The notes under the pieces: model-generated
Told to the model about the DNA's origin: nothing
Seen by the model: only the letters and a program-made list of their open reading frames with translations
Database searches by the model: none
Made by a program: the position numbers and the translations under genes
Part shown: positions 21,525-34,894 of the stretch, piece after piece
Layout: every line of letters starts with the position of its first letter
Position numbering within the stretch: position 1 is the stretch's first letter
NCBI RefSeq assembly: GCF_001640805.2
Contig: NC_066838.1
Location: 3,069,101-3,133,100 of the forward strand
DNA length: 64,000 nt
Reading direction: 5' to 3'
From: Lates calcarifer
Taxonomy: Eukaryota; Chordata; Actinopteri; Centropomidae

Positions 21525-22060
21525 AATAGAATAGGCTTAGAATAGGCTTTATTGTCATTGTACAGTTAAGTACAACGAAATTGTTGGTGTTCCACGAAGA
21601 CAAACAGTGCACTATAGAAGATATTTAAATACAATAAGAAATATGAAAATGTACACAATATACAAGAAGTACACAATATAATACAAGAGATACAAAAAAA
21701 TACAAGAATTACGAAAAATTTACAGTGTCTACTTTAAATAGAATTTACATACACACAACAGCACACGATTGTGCAAAGAGTCTAGGACACTTTAAGGTGC
21801 AGGTGATGGATAGTGTCCTTGCCTTTGTGTGTGCGTGTGTGTGTGTGTGAGCTATGGTATTGATGAGGTGGGGGGTGGGGGGTATGGTCAGTGTTTGTTT
21901 GCGGCTTGAATGGCCCAGGGGAAGAAACTGTTGGTGAGTCTGGTGGTGTGGGACTCAATTGACCTGAAGCGCCATCCTGAGGGCAACAGGTCAAACAGGT
22001 GGTGGGCGGGGTGCCCTCTTGTGTTGGATTCATCAGTGTATCTGCCTCCTTGTTGTTCAA
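21525..22060. repeat. Fish LINE-3'-like interspersed repeat
   Basis: Starts with AATAGGCTTTATTGTCATTG and AAGTACAACGAAATTG, then A-rich ATACAAGAA units, a GTGT microsatellite and a closing block with GGGAAGAAACTGTTGGTGAG and CATCCTGAGGGCAACAGG. This order is common in fish genomes as the reverse complement of a LINE 3' region. The class is not certain. Confidence 0.55.
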
Positions 22061-22064
22061 TTTA

Positions 22065-23950
22065 TTGTGCACCCCAGCTTTCATGTAAATGCCAGGGACG
22101 CTTTTCAGGCTTGCCAGCCAAATGTCACTGTTCTCTTCAGGTGGAGAGGACACAACATCAAAGCATCAGGTCAAAATCAGAAGGGATGAGAAATTAAGCT
22201 CTCTCGAGTGAAAAGGGAGAGATGAGAAACATGTTGGTCTGCTCATTAAACAGCTAACCATTACTGACAGCCTGGTAGTAGAGCACACTTGAGGACTAAG
22301 CCTCATAATTACATCGACGTGCGAATAAATGCAAACAGTAGGCAGACAAACAAGAAACCCCAAAAAAGAGAGGGTCATAAACAACAAGTTGATCTCTTCT
22401 AAGCCTGCAGGCAGATTTACATTAACCATAATATAAGCTACCATAAGCTAATTGTACTATTCTTTTATTATTCCTTCTTTCAGTGCCACTTCTGCTACAG
22501 TTATTATCCCTACTACTGTAATACTTCTTTCTACTATTTTTCTGTTTCTATGACTTCCAGTGTTCATCTTTGCCCAGAAACACCCCTTGACCACTTGTAA
22601 TCAACTTACCATCAAAGTAATTTTGCCACACCAGCTCTCTGAGTGGGATATTTTGTTAGCTTGTCCGCACTGAGAGTGGCAGACGAGAAGGAGAGTTTGA
22701 TGGTCCTGAGTCAAAATGAGTGGTCAAAAAAAAAAAGTTGGGGAAGCAAACACCAGAGGACAAAAACAGTGTAATGAAATAGAAGGTTTGGACCAGACAG
22801 GAGCAGAAAATTGAAGTGAATGTCAAGTAACTTGTTGGGGGTATGGACAGACAGGAGTAAGGATGGTTGAGCTGTTGAGTGACTGGAGAAGCTGTCCATG
22901 TTCGAGTTCCAACAGTGATGCTTCAGTATGGCAGGGGGACATTTATGGTGAGAAAGAGCAATTTATTGAGACAAGTGAAGTGTGTCTTCTGAGCTCTGAG
23001 CCACTACTGGAAAATTGCTATTTGTCAAAATGTACAGATGCCAATGCAATATGTGCAAATCTTTGAGGAGACTAGAATTAAAGTATGTGTGCGTGCGCGT
23101 GCATACGTGTGTAAGGAAATATATTATGACATTTACTCAATTGAACAGCACTGTACAAAAAAATAAAACAAAAAATCTGAAAATATCATTAATGATAGTT
23201 TTAAAGCTCTAGTTAACTTTCTTCTAAATAAGTATTTGAGATTTGTGAAAAATGTGTGATCTGACTAATAAATATAGCTTGCACAGCATCAGACAGATAC
23301 AGTGACCAGAGGGAAGACAACAAGCATTTGTCATCCTCAGAAGATGCAAGCTTCAGGAAACAACACGGCAGAATACTTTACATACACTCAGCAAGCAAAG
23401 ACTCAAACTGAAAGTGAAAACTTCAAAGATAGGGAACACTTCAAAGAAAAATAGGTTTTCTGTCATCCTGCACAAGTCCATGCTAAATTGTGCCTCATTA
23501 TATCTAATTCCTTTTTTGGAGGAAGCATTAGTGTTACTGTAGCCCCTAGCTGTCTACTTCTGCTACTGCTGCATAGAAATCATACAACATCTTGTTGTGG
23601 CTGTGTATTGATTGCCTCATTACTATAGTGTTGTCTTACCTAACATCGAGGGCAGTGGTATAGCTCTGTCTGTTACATAGCACAGAATGCATCAGCTACA
23701 CAACTGCCAAAGTATCACACAGTTGCACTAATGGTCAGCAGCTGTTAAATGTGCCACTCTGCACTCCTGAACTGTCTCAGTGCCTACATAGTGCCTATGT
23801 CTTTAACAGATAAGTACAAAGAGCACTTAAGCCTTTTTAAAAGTGAAGACAGAAAGGATCTTGATCTTTTTGAAAAATTAATTCATTCTTATCATTGTCA
23901 TTTGTTTAGTATTCTGTATAGTATTCTGTTACATTATTCAAAACAATATC
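22065..23950. other. Non-coding stretch
   Basis: No gene recognised. One weak GTGTGCGTGCGCGTGCATACG purine-pyrimidine alternating patch lies near 23085-23110. Confidence 0.6.
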
Positions 23951-23953
23951 TAA

Positions 23954-24142
23954 GGGTGCTTTCACATCTACCTTGCTGGACCTTGTCACTTTTCAGTTTG
24001 GTCTGAACTAAAATAGCAGGTGTGAAAGGTGCCTGGGACCGTGGTCTGGACCAAAGGACCAAAGTTTGGTCCAATTAAAAGAGGCCATCTTGGTCCAGAA
24101 CAAACTGAACCATAGTTTAGTTTGTTTGTAGTGTGAAAACAT
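23954..24142. mobile_element. MITE-like palindromic repeat
   Basis: The left edge GGTGCTTTCACATCTAC and the right edge GTAGTGTGAAAACAT are imperfect inverted repeats about 190 bp apart. Between them are several inverted copies of a TTGGTCC/GGACCAA motif (for example GGTCTGGACCAAAGGACC). This is the look of a non-autonomous DNA transposon frequent in fishes. No coding sequence is present. Confidence 0.65.
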
Positions 24143-24144
24143 AA

Positions 24145-27100
24145 TACATAATACCATAATAATAACAGAATAGTGACAACAAAATGAATCTGTTCATTCA
24201 TTTTTCTTCATGCAAATGGAAAAGGTTGCCCACTGTATTGACAACATGCCAATGTCAGACACATGCCTGTATATAAACTAATCAGTGTCAAGGACAGGAA
24301 GCCACAGCACATGACAGGATGTATATATGTCATGCAGAGTTCTTTGGTGCACTCTAACTGGCTCATATGTATACAATGTAACAAAATCATGAACCTTGGT
24401 TAGGACCTTTTGTCTGAATTTATTTTTTTTATTTTTTTCCACTTTGGATTAGTTGTAATTTTCAGTTAAACTATGATATATTTAACAGTTTAAACAGTCA
24501 GTATCAATGTCAGGGTATACAAACAGCTGGAACGGTCAGGAATTCTTTGAAGGCCATGCATGTTGTCAGGATTAGGTTCACGGAGCATGTTCACTGTGCC
24601 TTGTATATCCACTGCCTTGTTAATATGTTAAAAGGTTAGACCCTGCCAAGGATGTGGTGGTAATGACGACAAAATGTTTGACATAGGCTGAAGCCAAGAA
24701 AGGGCAATGTCATTGTTTTCTAGGGATATTTAGGTAGTTTGTGCCAGTTTATGTAACTGCTGGCTGATGCTTTTAATTTAAGACAACAATGTGCACCAGA
24801 GATGCTGCTGTATGTACACAGCTGTGAGCCTTTCACAAACTAAACTCAAAAATGTAAGTTATACGAGTGAATAAAAGTGGGGAAATAAATAATAGACTAA
24901 TAGTATTATCTGCATCTTGATCTATTAGAAATTTACTTTAGTCCTACCTGAGATAGGATGCAGAGCCTTTTTGTGGTTCCTACTCTTCTTCAGGTGTTGT
25001 GAACAGAGCCAAGACATCTCACAAAGGTATTCATCACAAAAAATCATGGCAAAGTAGAACCTGCACTACATACTGTACCTATAGATACAAACACATTCAT
25101 CTCTCCAGTGTTTATGATCTGCACGTATGAGAGTCAGTCTACCCTCAGACTAGACCAATTGGTCCAAAGCTGGTATTTGTTGATCTATAAATAAAGGAAA
25201 GTCCTGCACTTTTCCTCTTTATGGAATCACAGCAATGGTGTGAACTCATGTAACCATAAAAATGTGACATAGGCTACATATTCTGTAGCTTATTAACATC
25301 TGACGCAGCCTAAAAAGTAGACAGGGTTCAGCTGGCAACCAGGATATTCAGTGTCATAAATGATTAGCCATTATGCTGTAAATTATTGAAATAAATGGAA
25401 ATTGAGTTTCATTTATGTTACCAACAGATCTATATGTGGAGCTTCAGATAATATTACAGTATCATCAATCACAACAGTTTACTAAAATATAAAAAGGTTT
25501 CTTACTCAAAGTATTAACCGTACAACCAGTGCTATTTTAGTATGACGGACACAAAGCATAAATGGTGGGAAGTGCATTTCTGTATTTTATTGTGTGTATT
25601 TCCAGCATGTGTTGTCAAGTTGATGAAGATCTTTCTTAATTTTCTTGTGTTTTGTCTTTTTGCATCTGTTTTCTTAAGCTGCAGTTGAGCTCTAATAAAA
25701 ACTAATTAGCCAATGAACAAGATTAGCCAATCTTACAATAAAGCATGGCCAGTGGTAATGCAAAAAAACACGGTCTTGTGTTCTTTGTTCTGCTGAAAAG
25801 GGATATCTCTTTAATGAACATTTTTGGTGAACACAAGGTTTTTCTTTCCACTGTCTGAGAGGCAATACACTTGGAGAGGATGTTCTCTATCTGCAGGACA
25901 ATAAGTCATAATCTGCACAGATCACAGATCAGTGTAGAAACCAAAACAGAACAAAAAGAAAACTGAATTTTTGTCATAATCAGCCACTTTTAAGTTGGCA
26001 CGTCACAGTGCCAATGCTAACATGCTGCTGTTTATTTTACGTCCATTATAAGGAGATACACTGCCACTGATGAGGATTAAATAGATTTTACTGAGTGGAA
26101 AGGCAAAATATCTTTATTGATCTGCTGTATTATTCTCAGCATATTTGATATGTATAATTACTTTTAGTCTCTGAAAAGAACATTTATATTCTTTAATTTG
26201 TTCAGTGTGGGAATGCAAAACATTTCTGTTGCATTGATTGTTAGTTGCTCTGAATCACAGAATGAATAATGTCGACTGAGCCACACATCAGTGTCTTATC
26301 AGAGACCTGTTTTCCCATGTTATTTCCAGTGTGTGTATCATTGCACTGTAGAACAGTTTGGAGCTCTGTTTTTAAAAGATGAGAAAGAAAATAATATGAT
26401 TATCTTTAATCATTTTTCTTATTTTGATTATTTATTATTTTTCACCACTTGTCTGCTGTTCTCTTTCCCAGAAACCATATTTCATCTTGTGCACATTGGA
26501 TGTATTTGATTTTCCCACAAAAAAAAAAAAAAAAAACACAATTTAGAATATTAGAATTAATAATCCCTCATTGAGTGGACAGACCAGACGGTCCACAAGT
26601 CCCAGGCTTATTTGTCTTAAAAGGATAAAATGAATACAAATGTAGTCCGCTCATAATGTAATGTCTCAACACTATTTTGTATTCAGTGTAGCCTCTCAGT
26701 ATGCATTTACAATCTGTCTGTTTTTCAGACTGGAAACAGAAGGACAAACATTATTTTTCCATCATCTTTATGCTTTTGGGAACATATTATTGGCAGACAG
26801 CCTGTTTCCTTTATGTGGACCTAAATCACATCAGTGCAGTGCTATTTGACGTTATTTCACAGTGACATATGTCATACTTAATGTACAGTGATTAAAAATC
26901 TTGTTTCATCTTCATTTTATTTTGGTTGCATCTGAATTAATATTAACATTAATGCTTATATACTGTAGGTACTTTTGGTTATTTCATGAAACACAAAGGA
27001 ATGATGCTCAGTGTGGGTGATATGATTTAGTGGAAAACTTACTGGAATATTTCATTCTCAACTACTATGTCTAATTTATTTGCACTAAGACAATGTGGTG

Positions 27101-28735
27101 GTACAGTGAAGATGCCAACACAGAGGACTCCACAAAAAAAAAGACCAAAAAAAAACCAAAAAAACATGAACCTTGCTCAACTTTAGCAACAACGCAATGT
27201 AAAGTCATCTGAAAAAAATAACTAAATAGTTGAAAGATCGAATGGTTGCTATCTGGATTTTATTTAATTTTTTCACCTGTACCTAAAACAACACACACCA
27301 ACTATTGCAGCCCCTTGTGGTGTTTTAATACAGGTCTGAATGCCTGCTTACTGTGATTTTAAAATGGTCTCCAACACAATGTTACCACTGAATAGTGCAG
27401 GTTCTTTTAGCCAATCTAGCAGCATGGTCACTTCAGCACTTCCATCCATTCTCTTTGGTACATTCATGGTTCCCATTTGATGTCCCACAATGACCTGACT
27501 TTCCCTACCATAGTGACCATGGTAAACGTATGTGATAAACATCAGTGAAGTAGCATTGTCTTCGTGATGTTGGTATTTACGTTGCTCAAACCACTGCTGT
27601 GGCTACTGACAGCCTCACAGACCTTCTAGTGACTCTTATCCACACTTATAGATAACTTTTTAACTATTAATTCCTCAGCAGTAGTAACAGCAACACACAA
27701 ATTGACAGATTTTCCAAGAGGACATTAATGTAGCACAATCTGCCCTTATCATCGTTCAAAAATGTCACTGTTTTAGGCAACCATCTAAATTGTTCTGTGC
27801 ACCTGAGTCTAGGCATCTGCAACTGGTGTTTCATTAGGTGTACATACAACAACATACAACAGGAGGAAAGCCACATGGACATAATGGGAAAATTAATGAT
27901 GGGAAAGAAATGTCTGTATTGTGAGATTGTCTGAGCTGCCCAGACAAGAAAAATGGTTTTCTGTTACAGATGTTACATGACAGTGTGGAGTGCTGGGGAA
28001 TGGTGGTGGTGGTTCTCCATAAAGGCTCTCATCTTTGTCTTTTAACCTGGCAGAGCATTATTTGTTGACTGCTGGGAGGTGGTGATGGAATTGGTAGAAT
28101 AATGGGAGATAATAATAATGGGAGAATTGGCTTTTATGTCTACCTTGGAAAGCGATGGGTTGTTTTTTGTTTTTTTGTTTTTTGTTGTTGTTGTTGTTTG
28201 TTTGTTCTTTTATAGGATGTCTCCTCTAACTGTCAATTATGGAAAGAGACATGACCCTGGGGTCACCCTGAGCATTTGCAAACACTGAAACCAACCTTTG
28301 GGCATCTCAAGCAATGCATTAGTCGAGTCATAAAGCCGCTGTGAGCCTTCCTCAAACTCATTATATACAGTGCTATTTTTTGTAGAACATGACTAACACT
28401 GTCATGACACACACAATGTACAGTACTAAGCCAAAGGTCATCTGTGCTTTGGAAGCACTTGGAATCCCATACACAATCACCTCAGTATGAACATGTAAAG
28501 TGGAAAATAGATTAACTGTAAAAATATTAGTGGACTGCATTTATGGCCATATAGAGCAAGTAAAATATGAGGCATTAGGTGACCCTGCAGATACTGTTGG
28601 ATTTATTAAAATAGGAGCGTGTCAGTTTTGACTGGCATGCAAAGGACGACGAAAAACACACATGAAATGCTTTCTGTGAAGACATGCCGTAAGAGTCTAC
28701 ACTCATGTTAGCAGCTGTGTGAGGCCACACTTAGA
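24145..28735. other. Non-coding stretch
   Basis: About 4.6 kb without a recognised gene. It holds poly-A at 26519-26536, a T/G-rich patch with (GTT)n near 28160-28205, and a short segment near 26005-26030 (TGCCAATGCTAACATGCT) similar to the repeat at 28,770. Confidence 0.6.
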
Positions 28736-28739
28736 TACA

Positions 28740-29105
28740 GTGGTGCTCACAGTGCTCACATGCTCAGAGTACCAATGCTAACGCTGTTGTTTAGCAGATA
28801 TAACGTCTACCTTGTTTACCATTTTAGTTTAGTATGTTAGCATACTAACATTTGCTAATTAGAATAACAACACAGTGCAACTTAGGCTAATGGAAACATC
28901 ATTAGTTTTGTAGGTATTTGGTCACAAAACAATGTATTGAACAAACTTAAAACTGGACCTGAGGATGGTGCTAGTTTATGGATCATCAAAATGATTACAA
29001 TTCATTCTGAAGGAGACAGAATGTACCAAATTTCCAAACCACAAATGTCACCTTCATGGTGGCACCAGAGAAAAAGTCAGGTCAAGGTTACCAAAGTCTT
29101 TAAGA
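28740..29105. repeat. Fish interspersed repeat (GCTAACATGCTA / CTGAGGATGGTGCTAG type)
   Basis: Contains TTAGCATACTAACATTTGC, then TTTGGTCACAAAACAATGTA, then GACCTGAGGATGGTGCTAG, AATTCATTCTGAAGGAGACA and ATGGTGGCACCAGAG. A shorter, similar piece lies at 43,470-43,540. It is a common teleost repeat; the name is not certain. Confidence 0.6.
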
Positions 29106-29109
29106 TTTA

Positions 29110-31455
29110 TCCAGTGCAAGCTATGAATGTCTCTACAAAATGACATAGCAATTCTTACCTGCCTGTTACCTGCTTTGTTCACCTGTATTGGACTGACTAT
29201 CTGAGTATGACCCTGTGGTTCTTTCATAAAGACTTTACCTTTTTAAACTGCACCTGGTCTCCTTCGAGTGTCTCTGCATGGGAGTCAACCCCACAAGCTT
29301 TGTGACAAAAAGTTACGTCATGTCCTGATCTACATACCGAAGTCACAAATTAAGTAATCAAGTACAAGCATGTAGAAGAACTGAAAGGAGACTAGACAAA
29401 AAGATCAGAAATTGTTAACATCAGTGACATGTTGTAATTGTCTGAAACTACAGATGTAAAACCTTAAATCACAACAACAAAATTACCTATAATGATATGA
29501 GGAAGTTGAAATGGTCTGTCTACATTTTAACCTGAAGGAGGCGGTGTAAATTTTGCCACCTTGTTTTTAATGTTTGTTGTTGCTTCTTGTCTAATTCTTG
29601 GTGGATTGTAGGTGAATTCAGGAAATAAATCTGTTTCTTAAAGAAACATGATCTCATGGTTTCCCCAGTGACATCAAGCTTCCCTCTTGTCTCCTGTGTT
29701 TCTCTCTGGCCTTGTCTTCTCTTGTGTCTCCTCCACTTTGTTTGTCGGGGCTTGTCAATCTGTGTGCCTGCTCATCTTCAGCTGGTCTCCTTCCCTGTCA
29801 TCCAGCCAGCCCACCTTCATCATTCCCTCCTCAACCTTGAACATTAAAGTCTTTTTACCTTTCTCTCAACCCCAAGTCTGTGTCTGCATTTAGGTCCACA
29901 AACAAGTTAAGACAAAGTGTAACACAAGAACTGTGAATGTCAGATAACATTAATGACAGAGATGTAAGATTGTTGAATGCATCTGAAACAGTTTAATCAA
30001 GAAAAAACTTCTGAATAAATGATGCTTTTTGGTAGTGAAGGCTACTGTTGTGGTGAGAATCTGCAGATGCATATGGGTCATTTAAGATTTTGCACTTAAA
30101 GAGTAATTACTTGATTTATAAATTTAACTTTCACATTATGGTTTGGGTTTTATTTGTCAGTTCTAGTCTCGTTTTTGCCATGAAAAAAGATCAACAAATT
30201 TTTTCATTATGGTTTTTGTTGATGAAATTAACACTGGAGAGAAGGATTTGTAATTTGTTAAATTAATGAAGCATTTCTATCTTGAAAACAGCATTTTTTA
30301 AAATCTAAAATTCACTGGAAAGAATCATATCTTTAAATCACGTTAAATCTGGTTGGAGACAGAAATTTAGCAAGCAAGAGGAATATTCCAGCTTTCGAGA
30401 CACATGGAGAATCTATGACAAGGAGTACTGAAGCCATCCTGGAGTACGGACTGTCCTCCTGTAAAAAACAAACAAACAAACAAACACCCCACCCCCAAAA
30501 ATAGAAAAAAATAAAAAATAAAATAAAAGTTGGCTGTGCAACCAGCTTATTACAAACTATAGTTAGGTTTTATTGTTAGGCAACCCCTGTCACTTGTAGT
30601 AAATCTTTGACAGGATGACAGGAGCAAAGGAGGAAGTCAGATGATGTTATATTTAGAGGTGGGTGTATGAGTTGACAAAACACAGAACTTTCACGAAGGA
30701 GACCATATGAATGGTCAACGTTGTTTCTTTAAGTCACAACTGTTTCACAACCTCAACCACATGTTTATTATGTTTACCATGGCAACAACGGTCCAGTACA
30801 TCTGCTGCTGCACCTTTAGGCTAAGTTGACAACCTTTACGGCTGGTTAGCTTAGAGGACTTTTTACCTCCCTGCAACACTTTGTTTGGGTTTTGTGTCTT
30901 ATCCAAAGAGTAGGATACTGTTTGTCACAAATAGATGCAGAAAAAAAATCAACCTTTTCTCAAGAATGTCCATATTTGATGATTCTGCATGCTTTATCAT
31001 TTGTGCGAAGAAATAGAAGGGAGGACTCAAATGCAGACACAGACCAGGATCGGTGCAGTGATTTTAACAGATGAAGTTAAGGCTTACAGGCAGACATGCA
31101 GGTAGTTGCTAGTGGTGAGATGGAGCATCATGAAGTCTTGTAGCCTGCTAGGGATACCTGCTGGTTATCAGAAATATGGTGCAGGAAAAATTCTCAGAAC
31201 AATGAACACAGTATATTCTATACATGGTCCACAAAGGTTTTGTACATTTTGGAAGGGATTGTCTGATCTCAGCTCAGCCAAGTGCGGAATTTTAGTAGAA
31301 TTTGATGTTTTTTGGGGGGAGAGGTTTGTCTGTTGGACACTGGCATCAAAATGGCACCAGTTTACTGATATTTTTAGTTTACCGATACAATATATTGCAC
31401 AATATATAGCATAGAGAACATGTCTAAGGAGTATGAAGGTCCCTTAGCTTGAGTA
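29110..31455. other. Non-coding stretch with two similar 3'-end-like segments
   Basis: No gene recognised. The segments near 29,225-29,310 (CATAAAGACTTTACC, then a GGTCTCCTTCGAGTG block) and 29,840-29,895 (CATTAAAGTCTTTTTACC, then TCTGTGTCTGCATTTAGG) look alike and may be two 3' ends of the same retroelement family. Confidence 0.5.
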
Positions 31456-31459
31456 GCTG

Positions 31460-32015
31460 TTGTTACTGGCTGTATTGCTGGTGGTGGTGTTATGATGTAA
31501 GTACACTTAGAGATGAGTCGCCTTTCCTCATCTCATTGGCCTTGGCCCGTAGTGAATCAAATCGTCCAGTAGTGTTGGCAATGTCAATATATTTGTGGTC
31601 TGCCAATCCATCTTCTACCTTAAGTGATGGTAAATATTTTCTGCTGGCTGCTGGGCCATCACAGATGTTGTTGTTGGCATTTCCTCTGATAACTAATGGG
31701 CCACCATTTTTAGAAGTGGTATCACGTTTGAGGGAGAGACCCTCTTCTCCTCTGAGAGCTCCACTATGGCATCATTTAAAGGTGACAGGCACTCCCCAGT
31801 GTGAAAATACTCCTCTGATGTCAGTGGAGGAATACCAGTGTGGAGTGATGCCACAGCTGCACACACTAGCTCTCTCAAAAAGCCTTTTAAACATATGGAA
31901 CATGCTGTTCCAGCTGGTTTCTACTTTTTGATTTAGTTTTAGTTTGTGCAAGTATTTATTTACATTATTAACAGAACATAACAATTTAAGAATTTCTGTG
32001 GGGCACCATATTAAC
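31460..32015 (-). pseudogene. hAT transposase fragment (ZBED-like)
   Basis: Reading leftward from about 32,015, the frame gives NKYLHKLKLNQKVETSWNSMF and FKRLFERASVC, then in another frame PLNDAIVELSEEKRVSPSNV followed by IPLLKMVAH and a stop near 31693. The T-S-W-N-S-M block followed by a run ending in VSPSNVIPLL is the mid-to-C-terminal signature of hAT transposases and domesticated ZBED proteins. Several stops follow, so it is a dead fragment. No terminal inverted repeats were found. Confidence 0.65.
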
Positions 32016-32019
32016 ACAG

Positions 32020-34320
32020 TGACAGTGCTGATATAGCTTGGACTCAGCGCCAGTGAGGGACATTGCTGTACCAGGTGTCATGTTCTGTTATTATAATGAA
32101 TGTGGGCACTATGTTTTGTTTTGAGTCAGTGTCATATACTCCATTCTACTATTGTAAAGAGCACCAAAAGTGGATAAATCAGCAGCTGAAAACAGTCCCC
32201 AAAATTGGACCTTTATAGTTCTGTTTGAGTAACATTTGCAAAAAAAATGCATTTTCCAGCTGCAGCATTAAAAAAAAAAAAAAGACAGTATATTTATGAC
32301 CCGATTTAGTCAGAAGGAATGGGCATGGAGCAGAGCACTAAAGCAAAGTGGACTAATGTATTGTTGGTTGTGGTCTGGATTGACTGACAGTAACAAAAAT
32401 AAAGAATATCACCTGCCTTAACCTTTAACAAAGAATAAACTTGATCACATCTGCTCTGAGATCTCTGCATAGGTTTCTGTTCATTTGAGAATGACTGTAA
32501 CACACATACACACACACACTCCTTTTACCTTAAGATTAAACAGTAGGAATAAAAATTATACTTCAAATCAACATAGTTCTGTCATAATTATTGAGTCTAC
32601 CAAATTATTACATAATTTTGTTGCTACTGTTTTAACAACAGTCAACCAATTCTGGTTAGTGATTAATACACATCCGTTTCTCACACCACACAATCAAAGC
32701 ATGATTGTCTTAATCAGAGAAAAAAATCTGCTCTAATGCCAACATGTCCTCTGCTGTTATCATTTCTCTGGTGTTGTGAATACTCCTTGGCTGTCGGTGG
32801 GTCAGACACAGGAGACATGCAGGAGGTCTGCTTCTGATCCTGCTTTTTTCATTTCAGCCTGTAAGGTCTCTGTTGTTGTTCCCAGACCTGTGAATTACCC
32901 ACTGTTGCAACAGTGGGCCTGAGTCCTACAGTACTCTATTCCCTGAGATTACACATGGACTCTCATTATGGCAGTTTTCCAGCAGTGTTCCACCATGTCT
33001 GTGAAATACAAAGACCTCTTGAGCTAATGAAAGTATAATGATACACCTTAAGCATCCTTTCATTGGTCTATTGATTGTTTGTATTGAGTATTCTCTCATT
33101 CAGATTTAAATGAGTCTTTTGTTGCTTTAGATATATATATATAAAGCTCTTCATTACTCCAAGCAGTTTTTCTTACTGGCTGCAGCCAAATATTTAAATA
33201 CAGAGAGCATCAGTGCCAGACCCATTTTACTGGGGCATGTGGCTGAGTATAAATGAGCTGTGCTCCAGTATAAATGCCACGATTAATTTTCAACAACAAT
33301 AAATATTTATCATTGCATTCATTCAGATAATTATGGCATACTGATGGGGAAAGACGACATGTATTTCTACTCAAACGAAAGAGTGTTAAGCTAAAGCCTA
33401 CTTTCTGTACGTCAGTGCATTTCAGTGTGCAACAGGTGAACTACAACACACACACAACATCCCCGTGTGCATGGTGCATGACACTGAGTGCAGTTTGAGG
33501 TCTAGTAATGAGACAAACAACAGTCTGTTTTTTTTTTTATTGTTTTTTTTTTTCATGACACCAAATTACCTTTCAGTAATTGCAACATTATTGCATGACT
33601 TCTGTAGATGTGTGTTTGTCATTATTTGCATATAAGAATATGCTTTTTCTACCATAGAACATGTTGAGAATGTTCATGTATGTTAAAATAAATCCTGATC
33701 ATTCCTTAGGCTCAGGTTTATTATTTAAGTTTAATTAAGTTATCCCTCTTAGTGTCAACTGTTTCTGCACCTCACTTAATTAGGAGGAAATCATTGCCCA
33801 TAATTTCTTTATGGGCAATGATAAGTTAATTTGTTTGTTGCTAGAATGAACAGTATTGATTAACTGTTTGACCTTCATAACTTCAATTTATTCTGTCTCT
33901 CTCTGCACCTATCAATGTTTCCTCTCTGTGCAGAGTACAGGTCTAACGCAGGCCTTGACATATATAAGTCTTGCTGACAAGAGCACACACAGGTGGTAAT
34001 TCACTGAGCATCTTGATGAGTACAATTATCTGCCTTCTCCTCAACGCGCAAACACAAGCACTCAGAAAGATCCACATAATTACGTACATGGTATGCATTC
34101 TAATAGCAGTCTTGATTCATGCCATTAAACAGAATAACTGCCATGGGGAAGGTGCAACAAATGAGCACTGGCCAAACAAACACAATAACCTCATTAGTAC
34201 ATACAATGGAAAACAAGCTGCAAAGAGAAACAGAGGTAGGTTGCAATAGTGTGACTCTGGATACCAGAGCATAAAACTGGTTAACTCAAGATTTACTCAT
34301 AGCCCCTGCTCCAGCAAGAC
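32020..34320. other. Non-coding stretch
   Basis: No gene recognised. It includes a CA-rich patch near 32500-32520, a T-run pair near 33531-33555 and the perfect hairpin at 33790-33822, listed separately. Confidence 0.6.
33790..33822. repeat. Perfect inverted repeat, 14-bp stem, 5-nt loop
   Basis: ATCATTGCCCATAA on the left arm pairs fully with TTATGGGCAATGAT when folded; the loop is 5 nt. No larger element with these arms was seen. Confidence 0.9.
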
Positions 34321-34359
34321 ACAGCAGGAGCACATAAATGCCCCAACAAGTCTCTAAAG

Positions 34360-34758
34360 ACTCTGCAGCTGATTCAAAATGCTGCAGCACGACTACTGAC
34401 AGGAACTAGGAAAAGAGATCACATTTCTCCTGTGTTAGCCTCTCTACATTGGCTCCCAGTCAAATCTAGAGTAGAATTCAAAATCCTCCTCCTCACATAC
34501 AAAGCCCTTAATGGTCAGGCTCCATCTTACCTTAAAGATCTCATAGTCCCCTACAATCCCACCAGGACTCTGCGCTCCCAAAATGCTGGTTTACTGGTGG
34601 TTCCCAGAGTTTCCAAGAGTAGAATGGGAGGCAGAGCCTTCAGTTATCAGGCTCCCCTACTGTGGAACCTTCTCCCAGTTTCGGTCCGGGAGGCAGACAC
34701 CCTCTGTACCTTTAAGAGTAGGCTTAAAACTTTCCTCTTTGATAAAGCTTATAGTTAG
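34360..34758 (+). pseudogene. C-terminal end of LINE ORF2 (after the reverse transcriptase)
   Basis: The frame gives LQLIQNAAARLLTGTRKRDH, then ASLHWLPVKSRVEFKILLL, SYLKDLIVPYNPTRTLRSQ and FKSRLKTFLFDKAYS before the stop at 34756-34758. These blocks are the usual C-terminal end of L2/CR1-group ORF2 proteins. It is open over this span, but the endonuclease and reverse transcriptase are missing, so it has no function of its own. Confidence 0.85.
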
Positions 34759-34838
34759 GGTTGGCTCAGGCTTGAACCATCCCTTAGTTATGCTGCTATA
34801 GGCCTAGACTGCCGGGAGATCTCCCATGATGCACTGAG

Positions 34839-34840
<2 letters not shown>

Positions 34841-34892
<52 letters not shown>
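34841..34892. repeat. (TC)n microsatellite inside the LINE 3' UTR
   Basis: About 26 TC units. Confidence 0.97.
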
Positions 34893-34894
<2 letters not shown>

